DNA of 62,326 nucleotides from Gammaproteobacteria bacterium (GTDB lineage Bacteria > Pseudomonadota > Gammaproteobacteria > Pseudomonadales > Azotimanducaceae): contig VXYL01000019.1 of NCBI GenBank assembly GCA_009846005.1, positions 1 through 62,326 of the forward strand. The letters are read 5' to 3'. Numbering within the stretch: the stretch's first letter is position 1; each line of letters starts with the position of its first letter. The translations under genes were made by a program, and so were the position numbers. Positions 35,975-45,622 of the stretch are shown here, piece after piece. The notes beneath the pieces are model-generated. The model searched no databases, was not told where the DNA came from, and saw only the letters and a program-made list of their open reading frames with translations.

Positions 35975-37441
35975 ATGGACGGCATCGAGATCGTTGCGCC
36001 AACACTCACGGCAGGCATCGTGGTCGGTGCCGCGCTTACCGCGGCTTGGTTGCGACGGCGTTATAGGCGCGACATCGACGCGGCGGTTAGCCGGCAAGCC
36101 GAAACAGCGGCAATGGACAAGCGCCTGATGGAGGAGCGGCTCGAGGTCCGTGGACGTTCCCTCGAGCGCACGGAAACGGAGTTGGCGAGGGTCCAAGGGG
36201 CATTCGGAGAACTCTCCGAACAACATGAGGTGTCGAAGGCCCTGGCCGTCCGCCTTCAAAGTGAAAACAACCAGTTATCAAACGAACTTGAGAAAGTCAG
36301 GGAAGAAACAGTTGCGTCGCGGGCCGATGCCGAGGCGGCAAGATTGCAGTTGACCGAGATTCGGACGCAACTGGCCCAAGCCGAGAAGGGGTTCCGCGAG
36401 AAGGAGGCGCTGTTCAAGGAGGCGAGCGATGGGCTCAAGAAGGAGTTCCAGTTACTCGCCAACCAGATCTTCGAGCACCACGGCCAGAAGTTGCGCTCCG
36501 CGAACACCGAACAGCTCACCAGCGTCCTCAAGCCCTTCAAGGAGCAGATCACCGACTTCAAGCGCAAGGTCGAGGAGGTCTACACCACCGACGCCAAGGA
36601 CCGGGCGTCGCTGTTGACGGAAGTCCGCAATCTCCAGGACGCCAGCGAGCGGGTCAATCGCGAGGCCGAGAACCTGACCCGGGCGTTGAAGGGCGACACC
36701 CGGGTGCAGGGGAACTGGGGCGAGGTGGTGCTCGAACGCGTCCTCACCGACTCGGGGCTGCGCCGGGACCACGAATACGTCGTGCAGGCGTCGTTGCGGA
36801 ACGAATTGGGCGAACTCAAGCGGCCCGACGTGGTCATCCGACTGCCGGGCGAAAAGGATGTGGTGATCGATGCCAAGGTTTCGCTTGCCAGCTACGAGCA
36901 AGCGCTTGCCGCTGCGGACGAGACGTCACGCGAAGCTGCCATCACCCGGCATGTCCAGAGCCTCCGAACCCACGTACGGAACCTCGCCGGCCAGGACTAC
37001 GACCGGTTGGAAGGCGTGCGGTCCCTGGATTTCGTGCTGCTGTTCGTACCTGTGGAAGCCGCGTTCACCATGGCCATGGAACGCGATCCGTCGATCTTCA
37101 CGGAGGCTTTCGAGAAGAGACTGGTCATCGTGAGCCCAACCACGCTGATGATGACGTTGCGCATCATCGACAACGTCTGGCGCTACGAGAAACAGAGCCG
37201 CAACGCCCAGGAGATCGCCCGCCGTGCGGGGGCGCTCTACGACAAGGTGCGGGTGATCCTGGAGGACATGGACCAGCTCGGCAAGAGCCTGGGAACCGCC
37301 AGGCGGTCCTACGACTCGGCCTACGCGAGGTTAGTCTCGGGCAAGGGCAACCTGGTCCGCCAGGTTGAGCAGTTCCGGGAACTGGGCGCCGACGTGAAGA
37401 AGGTGTTGCCGCGGGATATCGTCGAGGCGGCTAACGAATAG
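35975..37441 (+). CDS. rmuC: DNA recombination protein RmuC
   Basis: 488 aa. An N-terminal membrane helix (about 10-27) and a coiled-coil region (about 40-160) are followed by the RmuC endonuclease-like domain (GNWGEVVLERVLTDSGL, RPDVVIRLPGEKDVVIDAKV with acidic residues and lysine). RmuC limits inversions at short inverted repeats. It is placed after the enoyl-CoA hydratase gene by 17 bp but is not metabolically related to it. Confidence 0.92.
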   Translation: MDGIEIVAPTLTAGIVVGAALTAAWLRRRYRRDIDAAVSRQAETAAMDKRLMEERLEVRGRSLERTETELARVQGAFGELSEQHEVSKALAVRLQSENNQLSNELEKVREETVASRADAEAARLQLTEIRTQLAQAEKGFREKEALFKEASDGLKKEFQLLANQIFEHHGQKLRSANTEQLTSVLKPFKEQITDFKRKVEEVYTTDAKDRASLLTEVRNLQDASERVNREAENLTRALKGDTRVQGNWGEVVLERVLTDSGLRRDHEYVVQASLRNELGELKRPDVVIRLPGEKDVVIDAKVSLASYEQALAAADETSREAAITRHVQSLRTHVRNLAGQDYDRLEGVRSLDFVLLFVPVEAAFTMAMERDPSIFTEAFEKRLVIVSPTTLMMTLRIIDNVWRYEKQSRNAQEIARRAGALYDKVRVILEDMDQLGKSLGTARRSYDSAYARLVSGKGNLVRQVEQFRELGADVKKVLPRDIVEAANE

Positions 37442-37460
37442 ACCTCCAGCGCACGGCTTC

Positions 37461-37555
37461 GCAGGGGCGACGCTTGTCGTCGCCCGCCGTGTGGTTGTCG
37501 CCGGTCCCTTCGCCTCGCCTCCGTCGGGAGCGGGACGGGACAAGCCCGTCCCCTA
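37461..37555. repeat. pair of dispersed intergenic palindromes
   Basis: The gap after rmuC holds two elements. 37461-37488 (GCAGGGGCGACGCTTGTCG, then TCGCCCGC) is close to the reverse complement of 17123-17150. 37532-37555 (GGGACGGGACAAGCCCG, then TCCCCTAC) matches the type at 27480-27506 in the opposite orientation. Both form hairpins. Confidence 0.55.
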
Positions 37556-37619
37556 CAGTTCGTCGCTCTTTCCGTCGCGGTACCCCCGGGCCCCGGTTGG
37601 CAGTGCGGCCGAAGGGCAA

Positions 37620-38009
37620 TCAGGCCAGTATCGGTTCCGACAGCCGGCGTTTCATGCGGACCGCGGGGCGACGTTTGAGCCGCTGGGAGACCGGGTCCAC
37701 CTCGATCCCCACGGATTCAAGGGCCGTGAGACCCAAGATGGGCTCGACACCGTCGGGGCCGAAGCAGATGGTGGTGCCGATGATCTCGCCCATGAACTCG
37801 AGTTCGGCGGACGTCACATCCACAATCTCCTTACGTCCGTCGGCGAGTTCATAGGTTCTTTGGCCTCTCGGCAGCAGGCCTATTCCGCGCAACGCCTCAC
37901 TCGGCACGACACTGTCCGTGGATCCCGTGTCCACGAGAAACAGGCCGTCCCAGGATCGGTCGGGGTCGGCGAGATTGCGAACGGTGGCGGTTACTTGGAC
38001 GACACCCAT
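37620..38009 (-). CDS. clan AA (retropepsin-like) aspartic protease
   Basis: 129 aa from the ATG at 38009, preceded by GGAG; a start 66 bp upstream is also open. It has the aspartyl motif FLVDTGSTDSVVP, the flap-like region and the C-terminal PILGLTALESVGIEVDP typical of bacterial clan AA peptidases, which work as dimers. There is no signal peptide. The function is unknown; many such genes stand alone, as here. Confidence 0.78.
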   Translation of the reverse strand: MGVVQVTATVRNLADPDRSWDGLFLVDTGSTDSVVPSEALRGIGLLPRGQRTYELADGRKEIVDVTSAELEFMGEIIGTTICFGPDGVEPILGLTALESVGIEVDPVSQRLKRRPAVRMKRRLSEPILA

Positions 38010-38087
38010 TGGAGAAACTCCGTCAATTACGAGAGGCCGTCGTTTTACTAGGCGCATTTTGCGATCACCGGGCAAAGGGCGTGTTTC

Positions 38088-39326
38088 TTACCCGCTTTCG
38101 CGTTGTTGACGCAACATGGTGGCACTTTGATAGCACCTCGACGCGAAGCCTTGCCGGGCGGCGTACCGCTCCACCTCCCGCCAAACGCGCATCAGGTTCA
38201 GACCCAGGATCTTCGCGATGGCGTCCTCGTCGTAGCCGCGCTCCAACAGGCCGGCCACCAGGTTCGGAAAGTCGCCGACATCCTTCAAGCCGATCGGCAA
38301 CGTGTCGCCGACGCCGTCGAAGTCGGAGCCCAAGCCGACGTGGTCAATGCCGGCCAGCGCCACCGTGCGGTCGATGTGGTCGAGCACCGTATCCACGGTC
38401 GCGAACGGGTAGGGGTGTTCAGCCGCGTAGGCTTCCCTGAATTCGCGACGGGCCTCGACGTCGGGCTCAAGTCCGGCGAAATGCGCGAGCATCGCGCCAT
38501 CGCGGCGCATGGCCCACTTCCGGGCGTCGTCCGAGACGAAGCCGCTTCCGAAGTTGATCTGCACCACGCCGCCACCCTCGGCGACAGCCTTCACCATGTC
38601 GTCGCTCATGTTGCGGTGGAACCCGGGGATGAAATGCCGCAGTGAGGAGTGCGAGGCGATCACGGGCGCCGCGGACAGTTCGAGAACCTGCCAGGCCGCC
38701 TTGTCGGAGAGGTGCGAGATATCGATCATCACGCCGCGCCGGTTGAGTTCCGGCACGGTTTGGCGGCCCAGATCCGAAAGGCCCTGCCAGCGCTCGTTCA
38801 GGTCGTAGCTCGAGTCGGCGTACCGGTTCGACTTCGAATGCGCGAGGGACACGTATCGGATCCCCCGGGCGACGAAGTGGTCGAGGTTTGCCGTCGTTCC
38901 CTCGAGCGGACTGGCGTTCTCCATGCCGAGTGCGAGGGCGATCCGGCCCGAACCGCGCAGCCGCTCGGCGTCTGCGGTGCAGGCCGCGATCGCGAACTTG
39001 CCGGGGTGTCTTGCCGCCAATGCTTCAACGAGGTCCACCAGTTGATCCGCGACCTCCCGGGATTCGCCCGCATCGGCGGAACGGGCCGGCGTGAAGATGG
39101 ACATGAACGCCACGTCGAGACCGCCGAGTCGTGCGCGGGGATAGTCGAATTCCCGCTCCGGAACCGAGACCCCGAGATCGGCCGCCTCCCGAAACGCCCG
39201 GTAGGGGGCGTCGATGTGGGTGTCGACGATCAGGGAGCGCTGGGCCAGTTCGCGAGCCCGTTCGCCGTCGTCACTCGAGCAGGCAGCCAAACCGGCGGTT
39301 GCAGCGATCGCCAGAGTATGTCTCAT
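38088..39326 (-). CDS. M19 membrane dipeptidase, lipoprotein
   Basis: 412 aa from the ATG at 39326, which gives a lipoprotein signal (AGLAAC lipobox) and membrane anchoring. The zinc motif is VDTHIDAP; later ligands include ALGMEN, MIDISHLSD and VIASHSSLRHF, and GLGSDFDGV closes the active site. It cleaves dipeptides, possibly also D-amino-acid-containing ones, in the periplasm or at the membrane. It is divergent from the alginate receptor across 186 bp and has no obvious role in alginate use. Confidence 0.88.
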   Translation of the reverse strand: MRHTLAIAATAGLAACSSDDGERARELAQRSLIVDTHIDAPYRAFREAADLGVSVPEREFDYPRARLGGLDVAFMSIFTPARSADAGESREVADQLVDLVEALAARHPGKFAIAACTADAERLRGSGRIALALGMENASPLEGTTANLDHFVARGIRYVSLAHSKSNRYADSSYDLNERWQGLSDLGRQTVPELNRRGVMIDISHLSDKAAWQVLELSAAPVIASHSSLRHFIPGFHRNMSDDMVKAVAEGGGVVQINFGSGFVSDDARKWAMRRDGAMLAHFAGLEPDVEARREFREAYAAEHPYPFATVDTVLDHIDRTVALAGIDHVGLGSDFDGVGDTLPIGLKDVGDFPNLVAGLLERGYDEDAIAKILGLNLMRVWREVERYAARQGFASRCYQSATMLRQQRESG

Positions 39327-39370
39327 TGGCTGCTCCACTTGGGCCGGTGGATCAGTGTCGCACAGAGTCG

Positions 39371-39386
39371 AACCAAAGAATTGGTT
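39371..39386. promoter_or_regulatory. perfect palindrome upstream of the TonB-dependent receptor
   Basis: AACCAA (39371-39376) and TTGGTT (39381-39386) form an exact 6-bp inverted repeat around AGAA. It lies in the 186-bp gap shared by the dipeptidase and the receptor. It resembles binding sites of GntR/FadR-type or other uronate regulators and is a candidate operator for the GntR protein at 42.6 kb. Confidence 0.4.
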
Positions 39387-39418
39387 AGCCCGAAAGGTCC
39401 CCAATCGGATGTTCTAAC

Positions 39419-39428
39419 TGGTATGCCA
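39419..39428. promoter_or_regulatory. possible half-palindromic operator TGGTATGCCA
   Basis: TGG and CCA flank TATG. The site lies 33 bp after the AACCAA-TTGGTT palindrome and 85 bp before the receptor start. The symmetry is limited to the outer three bases, so it is weak evidence by itself. Confidence 0.25.
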
Positions 39429-39512
39429 AAACTTGAAGTTCCGGCTTGTGTATTTCGTCGAATCGGTTTAGTGTCTGGTCTACACAACTACACTATCCAA
39501 AAGGGAGGCAGG

Positions 39513-42500
39513 ATGTGGACCATGCAGATTGAAGGCGACCGAACTCCCGGTCGTCCGGATTCGGTGCCGGGCCGGCGTCGGGTTTCCGCCCCGGTCGCCG
39601 GCTTGGCGGGTGTGATCGTCTCGCTGGTGGCGCTTACTGCGCCCGTGGCGGCCCAGGAATCCGAGGAGGACGAGATCGAAGAGGTCATCGTCCAAGGCAC
39701 GCGCCAGGTCATCCAGGATGCGATCGCCATCAAACGCAACTCCGTGGAAATCACCGACGGGTTGTCCGCAGCCGATATCGGCGACCTTCCCGCGCTGTCC
39801 ATCGGCGAGGCGCTCGAAACGATCACCGGTGCCGCATCCCACCGCGAAAACGGCGGCGCGACCGAGATTTCCATTCGCGGTCTCGGGCCGTTTCTTGGCG
39901 CCACCACGTTCAACGGTCGCGATGCCACCAACGGCAGCGGCGACCGATCGGTGAACTTCTCCCAGTTCCCGTCCGAGCTGATGAGCCGCCTGATGATCCA
40001 CAAGACCCAGAACGCAAGCCTCATCGAAGGGGGCGTTTCCGGTGTCATCGAGCTTGAGACCTTGAAGCCCCTGCAGTTCGGTCGCCAGCGCATTCAGTTC
40101 GATGTCAAGGGCAATGCCAATCCAATCCAACGCAATATCAACGACTCGACGCAGGGCGACCTCGGCCATCGGGCGACGTTCAGCTATGTCGACCAGTTCG
40201 AAATCGACGGCGGTTCTGAGATTGGGGTCGCCTTCGGCTACCAGGACAGCGCCATTTCACAGCCCGAAGCGGAAGTGCGTTCCTCGAGCCCGACCGGTTC
40301 GTCGCGGTGGGCGTGTCTGAACGATCCGCGCGACACTACCGAGGGGTACTACGCCACCCGCACCGACGATTGCGAGGACTCCCCCGCCGGTTCGAGCAGC
40401 AATGGCGCCTACGACACCAGCATCGACCCGGCCACGGGACGCGCCGTGCACGATGGCTACGCGTACGCCTGGGCGCCGAGCTCGCGCGGCTACCGGCAGA
40501 ACGACACCCAGGATACCCGCGAGGCCGTTTTCGCGGCCGTTCAGTTCAGACCCAGCGATCACGTCGATATCGGCCTCGACCTGCAGTTGTCCGAGCGCGT
40601 CCAGGCCGAGCGCCGCCATGACCTGAACTTCGCCAACCAACGGCGCAATACCGTCGGCGTCACGGCCGACGCCCTGGTCACGAGCCCGAGCGGCGCGGTA
40701 TTCGCGTGGGAGGGCGACACCGCGATCGAATCTAACAGCGAACTCTACTCCCGGGCCGAGGACTACAGCGGCGGCGGACTGTCCGTCGACTGGGTGGTCT
40801 CCGACCGGTTGACGGTGTCGGCGGACGCGTCCATCTCGGAAACGGTGCGCATCGAGAAGCAGATCACGCTGCGCACGCAGTCGGACAACGACGACATCTT
40901 CAACGAGGACACTGCAGCGGGCTACCGGCCCCGGGTCGCCTGGGACCGCCGGCCGTCGGGCATCCATCAGTACGTCATCGAGGACTTCGACGTCACGGAC
41001 CACACGCTGTTCTCCGACGAGTACCGCGTCCGGGTGGACTCCGACGTCGATCGCACCAACACCATCGCCGCGTTGCGGGGCGACTTCGAGCTGGATCTCG
41101 AACTCGCCGCCATCAACTCCGTCGAAGGCGGCTTCCGCATCGCCGACCAGGAGTACGTCAACCTTGGCGGTACGCGCTACACCACGCCGAACCTCGACGA
41201 CAGCAGCCAGGGCGAGCGCGATGCGATCGTGGCCATCAACCAAACCTGCCGCAATACGGAATTCCCGGAGAGCGGGTTTCTCGAGACCGAGGCCGATGGT
41301 CCGCTGGTGACGGTCGTCGATTCCGACACGGGTGCGACCATCTACGCCGGCAACGCCTGGGCGACGTTCGATACCCAGTGCATGGTCGACGAGATCTTCG
41401 CCTACCACGGCGTCGACTTCGCCTACCCCGACCAGACCCGCGAACACCCGAACACCACCGACGTCACCGAGTCGACGACGGCGGCCTACGCCATGGCGAA
41501 CTTCGCAGGCAACTGGGGCAACCGCCCGTTCCAGGGCAACTTTGGCGTACGCATCGTCAACACGAGCATCGAGGCCGTGGCGTGGCGCACCGAGTACGAG
41601 ATCGTCGAGGATGGCGGCTTCCTGTCGATGCGCCTCGTCGACGGCGCGCCTTACGAGCGCGTCGTTGCCGAGGACGACTACACGGAGGTCCTGCCCAGCC
41701 TCAATGTCGTGATGGACTTGAACGACGAGGTGCTGTTGCGGGGCGGGGTGTTCCGCGGGCTGTCCCGCGCCGACATGTCGGATCTCGGCTACAACCGTTC
41801 GTTCACGCTCAACTCCTCGGACGACATCACCGACGTCGACGAGCTGATTTCCGGGGTAAGCGGTTCGGGCAACCCGTATACCCGGGCGCTGCCGTCGTGG
41901 AACTTCGATACGGCGCTGGAATGGTACCCCAACGACGACTCGATCCTTGCCGGGGGCCTCTACCTCAAGCAGTTCACCGGCGGATTCGAGCAGATCCGTT
42001 CGACCGAGACGTTTCTCGTCGACGGCCAGCCCGTGCGGGCCGACTTCACGGCCGCCCAGTCGATGGAGGACACCGCCACGCTCGTAGGCCTGGAGGTCAC
42101 CGCTGCGCACCGCTTCGGAAACGGCTTCGGATTCAAGCTGTCGTTCAACCTGGCCGACTCGGACTTCGAGTTCGAGGACAGCAACTACGGTTCGGTCGTT
42201 GTCCGCAATGACGACGGCAGCATCCTGTCGGAGACCGCGGGTATCCTGCCGCCGGGCAACGTGCCGGGCTTCTCCGAGCAGACCCTGTCCGCCCAGCTCT
42301 ACTATCAGTTCCGTGGACTCGACATCCAGGCGGTCTACAAGCATCGCAGCGACTACTTTCAGCCGTATACGAGCAACGGCACCCGGTTGCGCTTCATCGG
42401 CGATGTCGGCGTGTGGGAAGGCCGGGTGTCCTACCGGTTCCTCGACCACTACCGGGTGAGCCTGGAAGCGATCAACATATTCGACGAACCGAAGACCCAG

Positions 42501-42581
42501 TACTTCTACGTCCGGGACGAGCTTGGCGAGGTCAATTCCTACGGCCCGCGGGTGTTCGTCTCGTTCCGGGGCCGGTTCTGA
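39513..42581 (+). CDS. TonB-dependent outer-membrane receptor, probably for alginate oligosaccharides
   Basis: 1022 aa from the ATG at 39513, preceded by AAGGGAGGCAGG; the frame is open further upstream but runs antisense to the dipeptidase gene. The signal peptide ends near APVAAQ. A TonB-box-like EEVIVQG is followed by the plug domain (about 65-190, with ISIRGLGPFLG). The rest is a 22-stranded barrel ending in phenylalanine (FRGRF). The length fits carbohydrate receptors. Genomic linkage to PL6 and PL17 lyases suggests that it takes up alginate oligomers. No SusD homologue is present. Confidence 0.9.
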   Translation: MWTMQIEGDRTPGRPDSVPGRRRVSAPVAGLAGVIVSLVALTAPVAAQESEEDEIEEVIVQGTRQVIQDAIAIKRNSVEITDGLSAADIGDLPALSIGEALETITGAASHRENGGATEISIRGLGPFLGATTFNGRDATNGSGDRSVNFSQFPSELMSRLMIHKTQNASLIEGGVSGVIELETLKPLQFGRQRIQFDVKGNANPIQRNINDSTQGDLGHRATFSYVDQFEIDGGSEIGVAFGYQDSAISQPEAEVRSSSPTGSSRWACLNDPRDTTEGYYATRTDDCEDSPAGSSSNGAYDTSIDPATGRAVHDGYAYAWAPSSRGYRQNDTQDTREAVFAAVQFRPSDHVDIGLDLQLSERVQAERRHDLNFANQRRNTVGVTADALVTSPSGAVFAWEGDTAIESNSELYSRAEDYSGGGLSVDWVVSDRLTVSADASISETVRIEKQITLRTQSDNDDIFNEDTAAGYRPRVAWDRRPSGIHQYVIEDFDVTDHTLFSDEYRVRVDSDVDRTNTIAALRGDFELDLELAAINSVEGGFRIADQEYVNLGGTRYTTPNLDDSSQGERDAIVAINQTCRNTEFPESGFLETEADGPLVTVVDSDTGATIYAGNAWATFDTQCMVDEIFAYHGVDFAYPDQTREHPNTTDVTESTTAAYAMANFAGNWGNRPFQGNFGVRIVNTSIEAVAWRTEYEIVEDGGFLSMRLVDGAPYERVVAEDDYTEVLPSLNVVMDLNDEVLLRGGVFRGLSRADMSDLGYNRSFTLNSSDDITDVDELISGVSGSGNPYTRALPSWNFDTALEWYPNDDSILAGGLYLKQFTGGFEQIRSTETFLVDGQPVRADFTAAQSMEDTATLVGLEVTAAHRFGNGFGFKLSFNLADSDFEFEDSNYGSVVVRNDDGSILSETAGILPPGNVPGFSEQTLSAQLYYQFRGLDIQAVYKHRSDYFQPYTSNGTRLRFIGDVGVWEGRVSYRFLDHYRVSLEAINIFDEPKTQYFYVRDELGEVNSYGPRVFVSFRGRF

Positions 42582-42627
42582 GTCCGGTAGTAAGCGAACC
42601 ATTTGAGAAGGACAAGCTGCGGGACGT

Positions 42628-43377
42628 ATGGAAACGAAAGACAAACCGCTGTATCACACGGTGGCCCAGGCGATCGGAGAACAGATTGAGACAGGCGTCT
42701 ATGCTCCGGGGAGCCGGCTCCCCGGAGAACGCCACCTCGCTGAGGAGTTCAGTGTCAGCCGGGTCACGATTCGTCAGGCGATCGCCACGCTGCAGGCGCT
42801 AGGCCACGTCGATACCCGCAAGGGTTCGGGCGCATGGATCCTGGACGCGACCCCGCGCGAGCAGAGCGACCTGCCCCGCGCCAGCGCCTTCGAGGTGACC
42901 GAGGCGCGCAGGCTGTTCGAACCGGAGGTTGCGGCACTGGCGGCACTGAACATCGACGACGAGACCCTCGAACAGCTCGCCGGCTACATGGAGGAGATGA
43001 CCAGCCAGGATCCTGAAGACGAAGCCGCCGAGCGGGCCGACCGTGACTTTCACCTTGCCATTGCGACCGCAACCGGCAATTCGGCCGCGAGCCACATCGT
43101 CGAGTTGCTGTGGAGGATGCGGACGGAATTGCCCGATGTGAAGGAAGTGTACGACGCGGTCTGCCACGAGGATGCCTCCGCGCGTGGCTTGGAGCATGCC
43201 GAAATATTCGATGCGCTGAGAGCCCGCGACCCGGGGGAGGCGCGCCTTGCGATGCGCCGGCACTTCACACGGCTGCTCGAATCGATGCTGAGCGTCACGG
43301 AACAACAGGCGCTGCAGGAAATCCGCCGGCGGGCCGACGAAAGCCGCCAGCGGTTCCTCAAGGCGCCCGGCATCTGA
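42628..43377 (+). CDS. GntR-family transcriptional regulator, FadR/FCD subfamily
   Basis: 249 aa. It has an N-terminal winged helix (about 1-75: GSRLPGERHLAEEFSVSRVTIRQAI) and a C-terminal all-helical FCD ligand domain (about 85-230: EARRLFEPEVA, DRDFHLAIA, HAEIFDALRARDPGEARLAMRRHF), whose aspartate and histidines usually bind a metal and an acid ligand. It probably senses an alginate breakdown product and controls this locus. RBS GAGAAGGA precedes the start by a long spacer. Confidence 0.88.
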   Translation: METKDKPLYHTVAQAIGEQIETGVYAPGSRLPGERHLAEEFSVSRVTIRQAIATLQALGHVDTRKGSGAWILDATPREQSDLPRASAFEVTEARRLFEPEVAALAALNIDDETLEQLAGYMEEMTSQDPEDEAAERADRDFHLAIATATGNSAASHIVELLWRMRTELPDVKEVYDAVCHEDASARGLEHAEIFDALRARDPGEARLAMRRHFTRLLESMLSVTEQQALQEIRRRADESRQRFLKAPGI

Positions 43378-43399
43378 CCGGCGAGCGGACTCGCGAGGG

Positions 43400-45622
43400 A
43401 TGCACCGCTGTCGGGGTGTTCTGGCCATCGTGCCGGCGCTGGCTCTAGCTGCGCACGCCGCACTAGCCGCCGAGACATTGGTGCGCACCCAGCAAGAGTA
43501 CGGGGAGGCAGTACGGTCCGCACGGCCCGGCGACACGATCATCCTCGCCGATGGCGAGTGGCGCGATTTCGAGATCGTCTTCGCAGCCGAGGGCCTCCCG
43601 AACAAACCGATCACCCTGACGGCTGAGACGAAGGGCAAAGTGGTCATCGCCGGCCGGTCGAACCTACGCATCGCCGGCGAGCACCTCGTGGTATCCGGTC
43701 TGGTGTTCCGGGACGGCTACACGCCGACCAACGATGTCATCGCGTTCCGCCGAACCAAACAACACCTTGCCAACCACTCCCGGGTCACGGAAGTCGTCAT
43801 CGACCGCTTCAACAACCCGGAGCGCCACGAGACGGACTTCTGGGTGATGATGTACGGGAAGGGCAACCGGTTCGACCACTCGATGCTGATCGGCAAGAGC
43901 AACACCGGCGTGACCATGGCCGTGCGGCTCGATACCGAGGCGAGTCAGAACAACGGACACCGCATCGATCACAACTACTTCGGTCCGCGGCCGATCCTCG
44001 GGTCCAATGGCGGCGAGACCCTGCGCATTGGCACCAGCAAGTACTCCCTCACCGAATCCCGGACGCTCGTCGAGCGCAACTACTTCGAGCGCTGCAACGG
44101 CGAGGTGGAGATCGTCTCCAGCAAGTCCGGCTCCAACGTGTTCCGCGGCAACGTGTTCGTCGAGTCCCGGGGAACGCTGACCCTGCGCCACGGCAACGAT
44201 AACCGGGTGGAAGACAATGTCTTTCTCGGCAACGGCGTGCCGCACACCGGCGGCATCCGCGTCATCAACAAACGCCAGACGATCAGGAACAACTACCTCT
44301 TTCAAGTGACCGGACGGCGCTTCGCCGGCGCGCTGGTGGTGATGAACGGCGTCCCCGATTCGCCCATCAACCGCTACCACCAGGTCGAAGACGCCGTGAT
44401 CGAGAACAACACGATCATCGGCAGCGACCACATCGAACTGGCCGCCGGCAGCGACGACGAGCGATCCGCGGTGCCGAAGGCCACGCGGTTCCGCAACAAC
44501 CTCATTGCGAACCTGGAAACGAAGGACTCCATTGCGGTGCACGACGACATCAGCGGCATCCACTTTGCGGGCAACGTCTACGACGGCGTGGCGAAGGTCC
44601 CCGACGCCGACGGGTTCGAGCACCGTCGAGTCGAGTTCGAGCGGGGCGGAAACGGACTCGCCTACCCCGTGGACGCGATCAATGCCGGCGTCGGCATCCC
44701 CCGCGATCTCGTCGTGGTGCAGCGGGACGAGACCGGCCCGAGGTGGTATCCGAAACCCGCCCCCGACATCCGCTTCGGCAGCGGCAGGACGCTCGCAATA
44801 GGGCCGGGACAGGACTCCCTGACGGAAGCGCTTGAGGCGTCGTCGGCCGGCGACGTGATCGAGCTGGAAACCGGCGAATATACGGTGACCAAGATTCCGG
44901 TGCTCGCCCATCCGGTCACGGTTCGTGGCAAGGGGGGCAACGAAAGCGCCGAAGCCCGTCCGCTGGTCCGGTTCGAGCGAAGCGCTCTGGTCGAGTTGGC
45001 CGACGGCGGAAGCCTGGAACTCGTGGGGCTCGCCATCGACGGCAGCCTCGCGCCGGATGCCTACGGCAACTCGGTGGTGCGGACGAGCCGCTATTCGATG
45101 CTCGGCAACTACGCGGTCCGCGCCGTCGACTGCGAAGTCGCCAACCTGAACACCAACCACTCGTTCAACTTCCTGCTTGTCTCGCGGCATACCTTTGCGC
45201 GCAGCATCGACATCCTGCGGTCGAGCTTCCGAGCCGTGACCGGGCACATCGTGGCCCTCGACCGGGAGATCGACGATCTCGGCATCTACAACGGCGAATC
45301 CGTCGTGGTGGAAGACTCCCGGTTCGCCGACGTGGAAGGCGCGGTGCTCAACGTCTACCGCGGCGGCACCGACGAGAGCACCTTCGGCCCGGAAGTCTCT
45401 TTCCGCCGCAACGTCCTGGAGGACATCGGTCACGGCAAGCGAAACAAGACCCTCGCGTCCGTTTTCCTGCACGGGGTGCAGACCGTGTCCATCGAAGACA
45501 ACGACCTTTCCGGCAGCCAGCCCATTCGGGTCGTCGAGACCGTCGGCGAGCCGATCACCCGGATCGACGGCAACCGCTTTTCGGAGTCCGCGCCACCGGT
45601 GGTTGTACCGTGGCAGCCGTGA
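43400..45622 (+). CDS. PL6 alginate lyase (poly-mannuronate lyase family)
   Basis: 740 aa with a signal peptide (cut near ALAA, about residue 24). It is a right-handed beta-helix. The PL6 active site is complete: N203 in GSNGGE, E235 and E237 in NGEVEIVS, K242 and R263 in TLRHG, with the same spacing as in the Glaciecola enzyme AlyGC, where they bind calcium and catalyse beta-elimination. A second beta-helix-like domain (from about 450) matches the two-domain type. It is probably a periplasmic enzyme that cuts alginate oligomers. Its 3' end overlaps the PL17 gene. Confidence 0.88.
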   Translation: MHRCRGVLAIVPALALAAHAALAAETLVRTQQEYGEAVRSARPGDTIILADGEWRDFEIVFAAEGLPNKPITLTAETKGKVVIAGRSNLRIAGEHLVVSGLVFRDGYTPTNDVIAFRRTKQHLANHSRVTEVVIDRFNNPERHETDFWVMMYGKGNRFDHSMLIGKSNTGVTMAVRLDTEASQNNGHRIDHNYFGPRPILGSNGGETLRIGTSKYSLTESRTLVERNYFERCNGEVEIVSSKSGSNVFRGNVFVESRGTLTLRHGNDNRVEDNVFLGNGVPHTGGIRVINKRQTIRNNYLFQVTGRRFAGALVVMNGVPDSPINRYHQVEDAVIENNTIIGSDHIELAAGSDDERSAVPKATRFRNNLIANLETKDSIAVHDDISGIHFAGNVYDGVAKVPDADGFEHRRVEFERGGNGLAYPVDAINAGVGIPRDLVVVQRDETGPRWYPKPAPDIRFGSGRTLAIGPGQDSLTEALEASSAGDVIELETGEYTVTKIPVLAHPVTVRGKGGNESAEARPLVRFERSALVELADGGSLELVGLAIDGSLAPDAYGNSVVRTSRYSMLGNYAVRAVDCEVANLNTNHSFNFLLVSRHTFARSIDILRSSFRAVTGHIVALDREIDDLGIYNGESVVVEDSRFADVEGAVLNVYRGGTDESTFGPEVSFRRNVLEDIGHGKRNKTLASVFLHGVQTVSIEDNDLSGSQPIRVVETVGEPITRIDGNRFSESAPPVVVPWQP

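Noticed and set aside
38649-39512. Long N-terminal extension of the TonB receptor frame (to 1310 residues)
   Set aside because: It is antisense to the dipeptidase gene, has no signal peptide, and the ATG at 39513 has a good ribosome-binding site and a typical signal sequence.
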